DNA from: CAZLFQ01 sp964558975
GTDB lineage: Bacteria; Pseudomonadota; Alphaproteobacteria; Rickettsiales; Midichloriaceae
Assembly: GCA_964558975.1 (NCBI GenBank)
Contig: CAZLFQ010000003.1
Location: 62,001-126,000, forward strand
Reading direction: 5' to 3'
DNA length: 64,000 nucleotides
The position numbers and the translations under genes are program-made. The notes beneath the pieces are model-generated. The model did no database searches, was not told the DNA's origin, and saw only the letters and a list, made by a program, of their open reading frames with translations. The first letter of the stretch is position 1. The number at the start of each line of letters is the position of its first letter. Shown here piece by piece: positions 41,235 through 51,004 of this stretch.

Positions 41235-43046
41235 TTATCTCGATATATCTGCTCTTGATACTGCCTGATTCTCAAAAGTTAAAACTTCGTCATAGAATTG
41301 CTTTCCTTTGATACTGATGTTGTTTGCATCTATTTGATGATCAACTACCAACACAGTTGCCTGAGGTAAATTAAATTTTATCAATTGTTGGATTGTAGCG
41401 CACAAAGCCCTATCTAAACCTGTCAAAGTTTCATCCATTAATAGTACTTTTGGCTGCTGTAATATTGCAGAGATTACCTTGATAGCTTTTTTCTGCCCAC
41501 CACTTATAGTTTTTGTGAAATCTGAAACTTCATCAACTCTGCTTACTAAAGACTCTAGGTTTGCTTCTCTTAATAAATCGACTATTCTAGCTCTTGCTCC
41601 ATCTTGAATTTGGTATGGGTAGCATATTGTTTCAATTAGACTTTTACCAAGCGGAAAGAAATCTTGTTGAGGTATCATTACAACTTCTTTATCTCCTGTA
41701 GCTGGAAATGAAATAATACCTTTTACTTTTACTGCATCTGAATCAATGCCCCTAAGTTTAGCCAAGAAGCTTGATTTACCAGAGCCTGTGTCACCTTTTA
41801 AAGCGTAAACTTTTCCTTTTTTAAGCTTAAGAGAAGGTATTGATAAGATATTATTACCACCTATTTCTAAGTGTAAATTTTGAATTTCAATTTCATTTGC
41901 ACTAGAATTATATGCCAGTGAAAGCTCTCTTTTACGGTTCTCATGTTGTTTAGAGATATTGAAAATTTTTTCTAACCTTCCTCTGGTGATTTCGGTTTTG
42001 ATCAAATTATCCATATTTCTGGAATTCCATTTAACCAAGTCATTTATTTTTTCAGAGGCAACTTCAATCACTGACCTATCACCTACTTTTATAACACCTG
42101 TTTTTAGGTAATAACCCATCATGAATGTGCGTAGCGTCCAGTTAAAGTAGCCACTGACATTGCCCCAAAGCTCATTTGCTTGACTCCACCAATAGGTGTT
42201 ATCTTCATGGGCATAAGTATCTTTTTGCAGTTTAGAAGCATCTTCTCTGATATAGGTCTCTCCTTGAGTCTCAACGATACTTCTTGCATTACCTAAAGCA
42301 TGATTGCGCTTGGCATCTAGTTGTGTTTGAATTTTTTGGCTTTCATCTGTACTTTCTTTGGTTTTTGCCAGTAAAAAACTTGTTACTTTCTGATTTAAAA
42401 AGCCATATGCAAATGAATAAACTGGCATTACCCAATTTAAATTATAGAGACTATAAATCCCTAAAATTCCTGAGAAGCCTGCAGTTACGGAGCTGGCTAA
42501 AAATTCGCTTGAATACTTAATAGTCTCGATTGTGTCTGAACGTTGTAGCAGCATTAAAGATTTGTTCTCTTCAAGTGTAGCATAAGCTACTAATGCTTGA
42601 TCAGAAAATATAGTTTTATCAATTTGCTCTTGAACAGCTCTAGCTAAACGAATTTCACATCGTTTCTGAATAATTGAGATTACAGAAGAAAATATGGCAT
42701 TTGAAAAAGCGATCAAAGCAAAAGTCTGCAAATTTTGGGAAAAATTTTGCCAGATCACTTCTTCTTGCAACTTGTGCTCTGTATCCCCAAGTTTTAGATA
42801 ATTCTCAAAAGTTTTATTTACAAGACTGCTTTGATATATTTCTAAATAATAAATACAGCTTGTGGATAAAACTGAGGCAATAAATGGGATGCCAGCATAT
42901 TTCAGAACTGTTGTTCTACCTACAACTTCAGCAAATTTGCTATAAACAGATGTGCAAAAAACAATAGGAGTCCAAACATTTTTAGTTGCAAACTCTCTTA
43001 TATAGTCTGTAGATATTCCTTGTAATCCATTATATATTGCCTTCAT
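41235..43046 (-). CDS. ABC transporter, fused membrane and ATPase domains (YddA/ABCD-like)
   Basis: The 603-residue half-transporter has an N-terminal membrane domain with about five to six helices and a C-terminal ATPase domain. That domain has Walker A GDTGSGKSSFLAKLRG, the Q loop in MIPQQDFFP, the signature TISGGQKKAIKV and Walker B VLLMDETLTGLD. The organisation resembles the SbmA/YddA or ABCD-type exporters (ABC transmembrane region type 2). The signature begins ISGGQ instead of LSGGQ. Substrate unknown; related proteins move vitamins, peptides or long acyl groups. Confidence 0.82.
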   Translation of the reverse strand: MKAIYNGLQGISTDYIREFATKNVWTPIVFCTSVYSKFAEVVGRTTVLKYAGIPFIASVLSTSCIYYLEIYQSSLVNKTFENYLKLGDTEHKLQEEVIWQNFSQNLQTFALIAFSNAIFSSVISIIQKRCEIRLARAVQEQIDKTIFSDQALVAYATLEENKSLMLLQRSDTIETIKYSSEFLASSVTAGFSGILGIYSLYNLNWVMPVYSFAYGFLNQKVTSFLLAKTKESTDESQKIQTQLDAKRNHALGNARSIVETQGETYIREDASKLQKDTYAHEDNTYWWSQANELWGNVSGYFNWTLRTFMMGYYLKTGVIKVGDRSVIEVASEKINDLVKWNSRNMDNLIKTEITRGRLEKIFNISKQHENRKRELSLAYNSSANEIEIQNLHLEIGGNNILSIPSLKLKKGKVYALKGDTGSGKSSFLAKLRGIDSDAVKVKGIISFPATGDKEVVMIPQQDFFPLGKSLIETICYPYQIQDGARARIVDLLREANLESLVSRVDEVSDFTKTISGGQKKAIKVISAILQQPKVLLMDETLTGLDRALCATIQQLIKFNLPQATVLVVDHQIDANNISIKGKQFYDEVLTFENQAVSRADISR

Positions 43047-43134
43047 AATAAAATACCAATCAAAGTGTGTAACATGGCATTATAATGTTGCATGCTATGG
43101 TAGTGCAACTATAAAAATATTAAATATTTGTTAA

Positions 43135-44523
43135 ATGAAGAGAGAAAATTTACTTTATATTATCATATTTCTTGAAGGTTTTGTTGTATTAGCAACAGAG
43201 CTGCTTGCAATAAGATTGTTGATGCCATTTGTGGGAAATGGGACAGAAGTTATCGCGATTATAATTAGTGCGGTTTTATTGCCTCTAGCTTTTGGTTATA
43301 ATTATGGGGGTAATTCTTTTGGTAAAGGTTCTACTGTTTTTGTCAGAAAGAGGCTTAACACAAACTTATTAACCTCTCTGTGGTTTTTGGTTTTTGGCAT
43401 GTCATATGTCGTCCAAGAAATATTTTTTGATGGTCTAACAATTATTGGAATTAAAAACCATATTATTCAAACCACACTTTTTTGCGGGATATTTATTATA
43501 TATCCAGTCTTTTTGCTTGCTCAAACTGTACCTCTAATTAGCAATTATTTTAGCAAACGAAAGCTAAGTGAGATCACTGGTAGAATCTTGTTCTTTTCAA
43601 CTTCTGGCTCATTCATTGGTTCTGTCTTTACGACGTTAGTACTAATGATGATAATTGGTGTTCATAAAACTGTTGTGGTTGTCTTATTTGCTTTGTTTGC
43701 AATCGTTATTCTTTTGAATAAAAGAATTTTAAACTTTAACTCTTATTTTTCTGCTCTTGCATTAGTAGTAGGTGTTTTTTTAAATATTAATGTATTTGAA
43801 AAACTAAATTTTGTATCAAACAATGCCTACAATATGATTTCTATAAAAGATTCGGTTTTGAATAGAGATCTTTATGTTAACAGATCTTTTTCATCAAGGT
43901 ATACAGAGACTCAGTCGCAAAGATTTAGTTATGTTAAGTTTATTGAAGATTCTTTTATCAATCAATTCAAAGAGCCTAAGAAAATACTTATAGTAGGTGC
44001 TGGAGGCTTCACGCTAGGCTTGAAAGATGAGGTCAATGCATACACATTCATAGATATAGATCCAGATATTTTAAAAGTTACTGAAAAGGAATTCTTGAGA
44101 CAAAAGCTTGGAGAAAATAAAAAATTTGTTCCAATGTCAGCAAGAGCGTTTCTGAATCAATCGCATGATAAATATGATTTGATCATTTTGGATGCATATA
44201 CTCACGTTCTTTCTTTGCCATTAGAGTGTACTACTCAGGAATTTTATAAGAGTGTCAAAGAGCATCTAAATGATAATGGTATTGTTATAGCTAACATCAT
44301 TGGTTTACCTGGTTTTGATGATAAGTTTTCGGCAAGGATCAATAACACTTTTGCCAGTGTATTTTGGCCATTTAGTAGGGAAGTTTTGAATCCAGATGGG
44401 TTTAAAAGAGGTGAATTTTATGCGAATATTATGTATATTTTCCATGATAGAAAAGATGTTTACGACGATGTTGTCTATACTGATGATGTAAATAGCTATT
44501 CTCTAGATAGAAAGGTTATGTAA
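43135..44523 (+). CDS. Membrane protein with spermidine-synthase-like domain
   Basis: The 462-residue product has about six to seven membrane helices up to residue 220. A soluble Rossmann domain follows with ILIVGAGGFTLGL (about 284-296), FIDIDPDILKV and KYDLIILDAYTHV, which matches the aminopropyltransferase/methyltransferase fold of spermidine synthases. Fusions of this kind are widespread in bacteria but their reaction is unclear. It is the first of three same-strand genes with a methyltransferase and an epimerase, so a role in decorating a small molecule or surface sugar is likely. Confidence 0.78.
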   Translation: MKRENLLYIIIFLEGFVVLATELLAIRLLMPFVGNGTEVIAIIISAVLLPLAFGYNYGGNSFGKGSTVFVRKRLNTNLLTSLWFLVFGMSYVVQEIFFDGLTIIGIKNHIIQTTLFCGIFIIYPVFLLAQTVPLISNYFSKRKLSEITGRILFFSTSGSFIGSVFTTLVLMMIIGVHKTVVVVLFALFAIVILLNKRILNFNSYFSALALVVGVFLNINVFEKLNFVSNNAYNMISIKDSVLNRDLYVNRSFSSRYTETQSQRFSYVKFIEDSFINQFKEPKKILIVGAGGFTLGLKDEVNAYTFIDIDPDILKVTEKEFLRQKLGENKKFVPMSARAFLNQSHDKYDLIILDAYTHVLSLPLECTTQEFYKSVKEHLNDNGIVIANIIGLPGFDDKFSARINNTFASVFWPFSREVLNPDGFKRGEFYANIMYIFHDRKDVYDDVVYTDDVNSYSLDRKVM

Positions 44524-44536
44524 TGTTTAGAATTTT

Positions 44537-45394
44537 ATGAGAAAAAAAGTAAAGAATAAGAATCAAGCAGCTGTTGATAAGCAAAATAAGAGGTTTTGGG
44601 ATGAGCCATGTGGTACTACATCTGCTAAAAAAATGGGGATAGTTGCTGATGATCTAGCAGCAGTCAAAAAGTTTGATAACCTCTATTTAAATAGATTATA
44701 TCCATATCTTAAAAAATACATAAAGCCTGAAGAAATGTCCGGTAAAAAAGTTCTCGAAGTAGGTTTAGGTTATGGAACACTTGGTGGTATTATCTCTGAA
44801 AACGGTGCTAATTACTATGGTTTAGATATTGCATCTGGACCAGTAAAAATGATGAATTCACGGCTGAAAGAAAATGGTTCAAAGCAAAATGCCGTACAAG
44901 GAAGTATACTAGAATGTCCATTTGATAACGCTACTTTTGATTATGTTGTTTCACTTGGATGTTTTCACCATACTGGGGACATTAATAAGTGTTTCGCTGA
45001 ATCATATAGAATTTTGAAGAAGGGCGGAGTTGGAATATTCATGGTTTATAATCAATTCAGTTTGAAATGTTGGACTGAAGATTTTGGAAATACACTTAAA
45101 GCATTTTTTGCTGAAAGTGGATTTACTAAATTTGACAACAGGCTGAACGCTTATATGAGATCAAAATATGATAATAATACTCAAGGAGAATCTGCGCCTG
45201 AAACAGTTCTAACATCTCGAAAACAACTTAGAGAAATGTTAAAGAAATTTAAGAGTGTTAATATATACAATGAAAATCTTGATTATCACATTAGTTTATT
45301 CAATCTATTTAAAATAAGAATTCCTAGAAGATATTTGCTTACTACTTTAGGCAGGCTGCTGGGTAGAGATTTATATATAATTTGTAAAAAATAA
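44537..45394 (+). CDS. Class I SAM-dependent methyltransferase
   Basis: The 285-residue enzyme has motif I VLEVGLGYGTLGGIISENG, the acidic loop GLDIASGPVKMM and the later FDYVVSLGCFHHTGDINKCF, which are typical of class I methyltransferases of the Methyltransf_11 type. The C-terminal 90 residues (about 195-285) form an extension without known match. It lies 13 bases after the membrane protein and 4 bases before the epimerase gene, so it belongs to this cassette. Acceptor unknown. Confidence 0.85.
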   Translation: MRKKVKNKNQAAVDKQNKRFWDEPCGTTSAKKMGIVADDLAAVKKFDNLYLNRLYPYLKKYIKPEEMSGKKVLEVGLGYGTLGGIISENGANYYGLDIASGPVKMMNSRLKENGSKQNAVQGSILECPFDNATFDYVVSLGCFHHTGDINKCFAESYRILKKGGVGIFMVYNQFSLKCWTEDFGNTLKAFFAESGFTKFDNRLNAYMRSKYDNNTQGESAPETVLTSRKQLREMLKKFKSVNIYNENLDYHISLFNLFKIRIPRRYLLTTLGRLLGRDLYIICKK

Positions 45395-45398
45395 AATT

Positions 45399-46352
45399 AT
45401 GATGATTGTTGTAACAGGAGTGGCAGGTTTTATCGGGTTCCACGTTTCCAAAAGATTGTTGGAAATGGAGTATGATGTAGTTGGAATCGATAATATGAAT
45501 AATTATTACGATCCAAAACTTAAAGAAACTAGACTTGGTATTTTGCAAAAGTACTCAAAGTTCACATTTCATAAAATTGATATTTGCGAATACGAAAAGT
45601 TAAAAAACTGTATTGGTGATTCTAAGATTATTATTCATTTAGCTGCGCAAGCGGGTGTTAGGTACTCTTTAGAAAATCCATTTGCTTATGTGCAAAGCAA
45701 CGTTGTAGGGCATCTTAATATATTGGAAGTTTGTAGGAATATAAAAGGTTTTGAGCGTTTAATTTATGCTAGTTCAAGTTCTGTATATGGTCAAAATGCC
45801 AAGATGCCGTTTTCAGTTGATGATAGAGTAGATAATCCAGCCTCTCTTTATGCAGCAACAAAGAGAGCTGATGAATTAATGAGTTATACGTATTCTCATC
45901 TTTATGAGATTAATATGATTGGTCTGAGATTTTTTACAGTTTATGGCGAATATGGCAGACCAGATATGGCGCCGATGAAGTTCACTCAGAAAATTTTAAA
46001 TGGTGAGTCGATAGATGTTTATAATAATGGTGATCTTAAGCGCGATTTTACCTATATCGATGACATAGTTGAGGGTGTTGTATCATCAATGAAAGTATCG
46101 ATTAAAGGACAAAAAATATATAATCTTGGAAATAATAGGCCAGAAAAATTGATGAATTTTATTGCGATTTTGGAAAAGTATACTGGTCAAAAAGCATTAA
46201 TGAACATGATGCCAATGCAAAAGGGTGATGTGCATGAAACCTATGCTAATATAACTGAATCTAAGCGTGATCTTGGCTTCAATCCCAAAACGTCTTTAGA
46301 TGAGGGGTTGAAGAGGACTGTAGAGTGGTTTAAAACTTTCTATGGTTTATAA
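45399..46352 (+). CDS. NAD-dependent sugar-nucleotide epimerase (UDP-glucuronate 4-epimerase-like)
   Basis: The 317-residue extended short-chain dehydrogenase has the NAD motif VTGVAGFIGFHVSKRLLE, IDNMNNYYDPKLKETRL (specific to UDP-glucuronate epimerases), HLAAQAGVRYSLENP, SSSVYG and the catalytic YAATKRADE (Tyr and Lys). The late RFFTVYGEYGRPDMAP is also typical. It should interconvert UDP-glucuronate and UDP-galacturonate for a surface glycan. It closes the three-gene cassette and converges with the gene at 46357 (4 bases). Confidence 0.9.
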   Translation: MMIVVTGVAGFIGFHVSKRLLEMEYDVVGIDNMNNYYDPKLKETRLGILQKYSKFTFHKIDICEYEKLKNCIGDSKIIIHLAAQAGVRYSLENPFAYVQSNVVGHLNILEVCRNIKGFERLIYASSSSVYGQNAKMPFSVDDRVDNPASLYAATKRADELMSYTYSHLYEINMIGLRFFTVYGEYGRPDMAPMKFTQKILNGESIDVYNNGDLKRDFTYIDDIVEGVVSSMKVSIKGQKIYNLGNNRPEKLMNFIAILEKYTGQKALMNMMPMQKGDVHETYANITESKRDLGFNPKTSLDEGLKRTVEWFKTFYGL

Positions 46353-46356
46353 AAAA

Positions 46357-47046
46357 CTAAATTCCAACTTCTTCTAACGTGAGTAAATCATTTTTAGCTG
46401 GTTCAGCGACCATAACATTATCTTCATTAATATACTCATCTAATTTAACATGTTGTTCGCATACGTCATTTTTGCAGATGAACTCTTTTGCTTCATTAGC
46501 AGCCAGAGTATGTTCTTCTTGGACATAATTTAAGTACTTCGGGAGGTCTGAAAGTTTGCTGTATAGACCGTTGTGTATACCATCAATATCATCCTTTGAA
46601 TCAACTAAAATTTTTTCAATCTTCTCTGTTAGATTATCAATGAATTGAATCCTACCTTCAATGCTTTGTATTGCTTGGTTGTTCTGATCAATTATCATTT
46701 GATGTAAAAATATAATTGTATCAAAAGTATCTATATCTGGCTTATTTAAAAGATTTGTAGTAACTGCTGATTTGTAATTATTAAAATGTTTGGTAATCAC
46801 GATATCAATTGGTGTGTCTTTAGTTTTAAATAAAAGTGCATCTATTTTTTGGTGCGCTATTCGTGTTATGGCATCAGGGCTTTGCTTTAAATCTATAGTA
46901 GTAATATCGTCTATTTGAGATTTTGAATTAGTGTTATCATCTTTCAAATACTTGATTAGTAGATCTAATTCATGCTTGTAAATTGCAGTTTGTCCTTTTA
47001 ATAGATCAAATATTGCTGCAGATTCTATTAGTTTGATATCAGTCAT
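46357..47046 (-). CDS. Hypothetical helical protein
   Basis: I do not recognise this protein of about 229 residues. The ATG at 47046 (MTDIKLIESAAIFDLLKG) is preferred over a TTG at 47082, although neither has a clear ribosome binding site. The sequence is polar and mostly helical with a possible coiled coil (about 130-180), and two cysteines near the C-terminus (FICKNDVCEQ). No membrane helix or signal peptide is present. It lies 49 bases after hemC and could be co-transcribed with it. Confidence 0.58.
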   Translation of the reverse strand: MTDIKLIESAAIFDLLKGQTAIYKHELDLLIKYLKDDNTNSKSQIDDITTIDLKQSPDAITRIAHQKIDALLFKTKDTPIDIVITKHFNNYKSAVTTNLLNKPDIDTFDTIIFLHQMIIDQNNQAIQSIEGRIQFIDNLTEKIEKILVDSKDDIDGIHNGLYSKLSDLPKYLNYVQEEHTLAANEAKEFICKNDVCEQHVKLDEYINEDNVMVAEPAKNDLLTLEEVGI

Positions 47047-47095
47047 TGGAAGGCTCGAAAATGTGGTGCAGCTGAGATGCAATAACTATGCCAGA

Positions 47096-47914
47096 TTAGC
47101 TAGCACTAGAGGTTTTGATAGTTTTGTTTGAGTCATCCAGTCGCATAGAGTAAAAAGTTTTTTTTGTTAAGTCAAAATAGGCGCCAATTGGAGCGGTACA
47201 GTTTCCACCATGAAGTTTCATGAATTCACGCTCTTTTGTGACGCAATCAATTGTTGGTTGGTGTGAGATTTGAGAAAGTAGTTTTGCCATTTTAGAGTCT
47301 TCAATTCGTCTTTCAATACCAATCGCACCTTGACCAACTGCAGGTACAAAACTTCTTGGGTCGAATATTTCTTTGACTACTGTCTCTAAACCAAGTCTTT
47401 TGAGGCCAGCTAATGCAAAAATTGCAGCAGCGACTTCTCCAGTTTCAATTTTTTTGAGTCGAGTGATAACATTTCCTCTGAAAGGAATAACTTCTACGTT
47501 TGGATTTATCTCTTGAACTAAAACAGCTCTCCGTGCAGATGATGAGCCAACTACAGTTCCTTTGGTCATTTCTTTTAAACTATTAAAGCGCGATGATACA
47601 AAACAGTCTCTTGGGTCTTCGCGTTCAAGCATACAGTCAATTATCAATCCTTCTGGTAGTTCTGTTGGAACGTCTTTCATAGAATGAACCGCTATATCGA
47701 TTTGATGTGATAACATTGCTTCTTCTATTTCTTTTAGAAAAAGTCCTTTGCCTCCAATTGCTGCAAGGTTTTGATCAAGGAATTTATCACCAGAAGTAAC
47801 AATCTCTATAGTTTCGAATGAGCATTCAGGAGCGATTTTTTTAATGCTGCTAATTGCAATATCAGTCTGGGCTAACGCTAGTTTACTTTTACGTGTTCCA
47901 ATTCTGATATGCAT
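47096..47914 (-). CDS. hemC: Hydroxymethylbilane synthase (porphobilinogen deaminase), short C-terminus
   Basis: HemC joins four porphobilinogens in heme synthesis. The product has RIGTRKSKLALAQTD, DIAVHSMKDVPTELPEGL, FRGNVITRLKKIETG, AVGQGAIGIE and the cofactor-binding Cys in GGNCTAPIGAYFD (about 239). All catalytic parts are present, but the protein stops at 272 residues, roughly 35-40 short of typical enzymes, so the end of domain 3 is missing. It may still work because catalysis lies in domains 1 and 2. It follows rnj by 10 bases and has an agga ribosome binding site. Confidence 0.92.
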   Translation of the reverse strand: MHIRIGTRKSKLALAQTDIAISSIKKIAPECSFETIEIVTSGDKFLDQNLAAIGGKGLFLKEIEEAMLSHQIDIAVHSMKDVPTELPEGLIIDCMLEREDPRDCFVSSRFNSLKEMTKGTVVGSSSARRAVLVQEINPNVEVIPFRGNVITRLKKIETGEVAAAIFALAGLKRLGLETVVKEIFDPRSFVPAVGQGAIGIERRIEDSKMAKLLSQISHQPTIDCVTKEREFMKLHGGNCTAPIGAYFDLTKKTFYSMRLDDSNKTIKTSSAS

Positions 47915-47924
47915 TTTTTCCTGA

Positions 47925-49592
47925 CTATATTTCTAATCGAGTAACTGTTACTAAAATCTTTGGCTCTTTTGCAGTTTCAGTCTGTAAAATGCGTTTGATT
48001 ATATTCCTAACTTTATTATCAAGTTCATCATTTGACGCTTTAGGATGTGAATCAATATACTCAGAAATAGCTTCTTCGAGCATAATGAAATATTCTCTGT
48101 CTTCTTTAGAATCTAAAACTCCAGGAGCTAAAACTATTGGGTCTTTAAGAAGCTTGTTTTTCTTATTAAGAATAATGGTCGCTACTACTAAACCTTGGTC
48201 GCGCATACGCCTACGCATTCTTAGAACTTCACTATCGGATGGGATGATGAAGTTACCATCAATCGCCATAACAGCAGTTGGTAGTTGTGCAATAATATCT
48301 GGTTTATCGCCATTGATTTTTACGATAGCGCCATTGTTTACTTGAACAGAGAATTTTGCACCTTGTTTTCTTGCAAACTTTGCATGTTCATGCAGATGCA
48401 TTGGCTCGCCATGCATAGGAATTGCAATTTTAGGTTTGATAATGTCATACATTTTTGCAATCTCACCACGCGAAGGGTGACCAGATACGTGTACAAAGTG
48501 ATCTTTTTCTGTCATCACCTCTACACCCATTTTACAAAATTTATTGAAAAGAGAGAAAATTGCGTCTTCATTCCCAGGAATTATTTTTGATGAGAAAATC
48601 ATCACATCACCCCTACGTACTTTAAAGTCAGGGTGTTCGCCTCTAGCTAGTTTGCTTGTAGTTGCTCTAGGTTCTCCTTGGCAACCAGTTGCAATTACAA
48701 GAACTTCATTTCTATGATATCTTTCGATTTCTCTAGGTCTCATAAATGGTGCAAGATCGTGTAGATATCCACACTCAAGGGCTGCATCATACATTTTCCA
48801 CAGGGATGATCCAGAAAGTGCGACTTTCCTACCGCATGCTTCAGCAGCTTTTGCTATGGTGTGTATACGAGCTATGTTTGATGCAAATGAACTTACTACA
48901 ACTAGGCTTTGTTTGTATGAAGCAATTAGTTCAGTAATGCTTTTAACAAGCGAGCCTTCTGATCCAGAAAACCCTTCAGAGAAAATGTTGGTTGAATCAC
49001 AAACCATGGCAAGAACCCCTTCTTTGCCAAGTTTTTCAAGTGCTTCAATATTTGATTTTTTCCCGATCACTGGGTCTTCATCAAATTTCCAGTCACCAGT
49101 GTGGAATATGTTGCCTTGTTCTGTGCGAATTACCAAACCTTGCATCTCTGGAATTGAATGGGTGAGACCAATCATTTCTAGATCAAAATCTCCAACTTTA
49201 AACTTGCTATTTAGCTTAACTTCATGGAACTTTACTTCGTTGGCAATTCCCATTTCTGAGAGTTTTCCTTTTAAAACACATGAGGTGAATTTAGAGCAGT
49301 AAATAGGTAGTTTAAATTCATTCCAAAGATATTGAATAGCTCCGATATGATCTTCATGCGCATGCGTTAGAACCAAACCTACAAAGTTCTCTCTGTGTTT
49401 AGTTATAAAAGATATGTCAGGTACTAGTATGTCTACACCAGGGAAATAGTCATCCGCGAAACCTAGTCCCATGTCAACAATTAGCCATTTGCCATTGTAG
49501 TGGTATAGATATAGGTTAATTCCGATTTGTTCAGTTCCCCCTAAAGGTAAAAACAATAGATCAGCCTTATGCTGTTTTAAATTTATAGTCAT
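47925..49592 (-). CDS. rnj: Ribonuclease J
   Basis: RNase J is a metallo-beta-lactamase endo/5'-exonuclease. The 555-residue protein has LPLGGTEQIGINLYLY, the metal-binding THAHEDHIGAIQY (about 75-87), HTGDWKFDEDP, CDSTNIFSEGFSGSEG, the beta-CASP region (ATGCQGEPRATTSKLARGEH) and HVSGHPSRGEI. The ATG at 49592 is chosen over a TTG three bases earlier. The C-terminal RNase J domain is present. It heads the rnj-hemC series and is common in alphaproteobacteria. Confidence 0.95.
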   Translation of the reverse strand: MTINLKQHKADLLFLPLGGTEQIGINLYLYHYNGKWLIVDMGLGFADDYFPGVDILVPDISFITKHRENFVGLVLTHAHEDHIGAIQYLWNEFKLPIYCSKFTSCVLKGKLSEMGIANEVKFHEVKLNSKFKVGDFDLEMIGLTHSIPEMQGLVIRTEQGNIFHTGDWKFDEDPVIGKKSNIEALEKLGKEGVLAMVCDSTNIFSEGFSGSEGSLVKSITELIASYKQSLVVVSSFASNIARIHTIAKAAEACGRKVALSGSSLWKMYDAALECGYLHDLAPFMRPREIERYHRNEVLVIATGCQGEPRATTSKLARGEHPDFKVRRGDVMIFSSKIIPGNEDAIFSLFNKFCKMGVEVMTEKDHFVHVSGHPSRGEIAKMYDIIKPKIAIPMHGEPMHLHEHAKFARKQGAKFSVQVNNGAIVKINGDKPDIIAQLPTAVMAIDGNFIIPSDSEVLRMRRRMRDQGLVVATIILNKKNKLLKDPIVLAPGVLDSKEDREYFIMLEEAISEYIDSHPKASNDELDNKVRNIIKRILQTETAKEPKILVTVTRLEI

Positions 49593-49745
49593 CAATTATT
49601 AATATATTCATTCAGCCCATGATAGCAGATATTGCCCTGAACAGCAAATTGTATAAACAACCTTTAAAACTAGCTATGAACTTGCGATATTAGTCTAATT
49701 ATGATATTAGTAACTCGATGTTAAAACTAAATAAATGGGTTAGTA

Positions 49746-50270
49746 ATGCAACTAGACAAGATTGCTATAGGAAAGAAAGCGCCTGATGAAGTTAATGTTA
49801 TAATTGAAATCCCAATGAATGCAGGGCCAATCAAGTACGAATTTGATAAAGAATCTGGCATTATTGTTGTTGATAGATTTATGCAAACTACCATGTCGTA
49901 TCCTTGTAATTATGGGTTTATTCCACATACTCTTTCTGGAGATGGCGACCCTGCTGATGTGTTGGTATACTCGAATCATCCTATTGTTCCAGGAGCAATG
50001 GTGACGGTAAGGCCTATTGGTGTATTGATGACCGAAGATGAGAAAGGCTCTGATGAGAAGATTCTAGCAGTTCCAGCAGCTAAAATTGATCCGTCTTTGG
50101 AAAACATTAATTCTTATAAAGATCTACCAGAATTAGTAATCAGTAGAATTGAACATTTCTTTGAAAATTATAAGAAATTAGAAAAAGGGAAATGGGTTAA
50201 AATTTCTGGCTGGCAAGATGCGGCAGAAGCAAAAAATATAATAAAACAAGCGATTGCAAACCATAAGTAG
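49746..50270 (+). CDS. ppa: Inorganic pyrophosphatase
   Basis: The 174-residue type I pyrophosphatase hydrolyses pyrophosphate and drives biosynthesis. Active-site residues are visible in KYEFDKESGIIVVDRF, YPCNYGFIPHTLSGDGDPADVLV (metal-binding Asp residues), and DEKGSDEKILAVP, all as in family I. Length is complete. It lies 2 bases upstream of trhO, which suggests a common transcript. Confidence 0.97.
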   Translation: MQLDKIAIGKKAPDEVNVIIEIPMNAGPIKYEFDKESGIIVVDRFMQTTMSYPCNYGFIPHTLSGDGDPADVLVYSNHPIVPGAMVTVRPIGVLMTEDEKGSDEKILAVPAAKIDPSLENINSYKDLPELVISRIEHFFENYKKLEKGKWVKISGWQDAAEAKNIIKQAIANHK

Positions 50271-50272
50271 AT

Positions 50273-51001
50273 ATGTCTCAAAATTTTGTAGTAACAACAT
50301 TTTATAAATTCGTTGATCTTCCAGATTTTGAAGATAAGCGAGTGAAGTTTATTAAATTTTGTAACGACCACAAAATTAAAGGAACAATATTGCTTGCGCA
50401 GGAAGGATTAAATTCAACTCTTACTGGAACTAGAGAGGCAATAGACGCTTTTTATAAATTCATAACTAGTATGCCTGAATTTAGAGATATTGAATTCAAA
50501 GAAAGCTTTGCCGAAACTATGCCATTTAGTCGTATGAAAGTTCGCCTGAAGCCTGAGATCGTAAGGCTAAAGATTGAAAATCTTGATATGTCAAAGGTTG
50601 GTGAATATTTGGATGCTAAAAAGTGGGATGAACTCATTTCTAGCAAAGGAACGATAACGATCGATACTAGAAATGACTATGAAGTGATTTTTGGTACATT
50701 CAAAAATGCCATAAACCCTAAGACTCGTAATTTTAGTGATCTGCCTGAATGGGTTGAGCGTAATCTTAAGAACGTGGATAAAGAGACACCAATTGCCATG
50801 TTCTGTACAGGCGGCATTCGGTGTGAAAAATCAACTGCCTATATGAAAAACATAGGCTTTAAAAATGTTTACCATTTGAAGGGTGGTGTTTTACAGTATC
50901 TTGAAGACACCAAAGGGCAACCAAACATGTGGCAGGGCAGGTGCTTTGTTTTCGACGACCGTGTGGCAGTGGATTCCGAGCTTGACGCTTACTGCAAATA
51001 A
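50273..51001 (+). CDS. trhO: tRNA uridine(34) hydroxylase TrhO (rhodanese-like)
   Basis: TrhO hydroxylates wobble uridine in some tRNAs. The 242-residue product has the N-terminal YbeX-like domain (GTILLAQEGLNSTLTGT), the VRLKPEIV segment and a rhodanese domain with TIDTRNDYEVIFGTFKNAINP and the catalytic Cys in MFCTGGIRCEKST, which is typical of the family. It is shorter than the E. coli protein (about 350 residues) because it lacks the C-terminal extension, as is common in alphaproteobacteria. It converges with recR. Confidence 0.93.
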   Translation: MSQNFVVTTFYKFVDLPDFEDKRVKFIKFCNDHKIKGTILLAQEGLNSTLTGTREAIDAFYKFITSMPEFRDIEFKESFAETMPFSRMKVRLKPEIVRLKIENLDMSKVGEYLDAKKWDELISSKGTITIDTRNDYEVIFGTFKNAINPKTRNFSDLPEWVERNLKNVDKETPIAMFCTGGIRCEKSTAYMKNIGFKNVYHLKGGVLQYLEDTKGQPNMWQGRCFVFDDRVAVDSELDAYCK

Positions 51002-51004
51002 TAA

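Noticed and set aside
48285..49302. Plus-strand frames opposite RNase J
   Set aside because: Gene identity on the minus strand is certain and the frames do not match any family.
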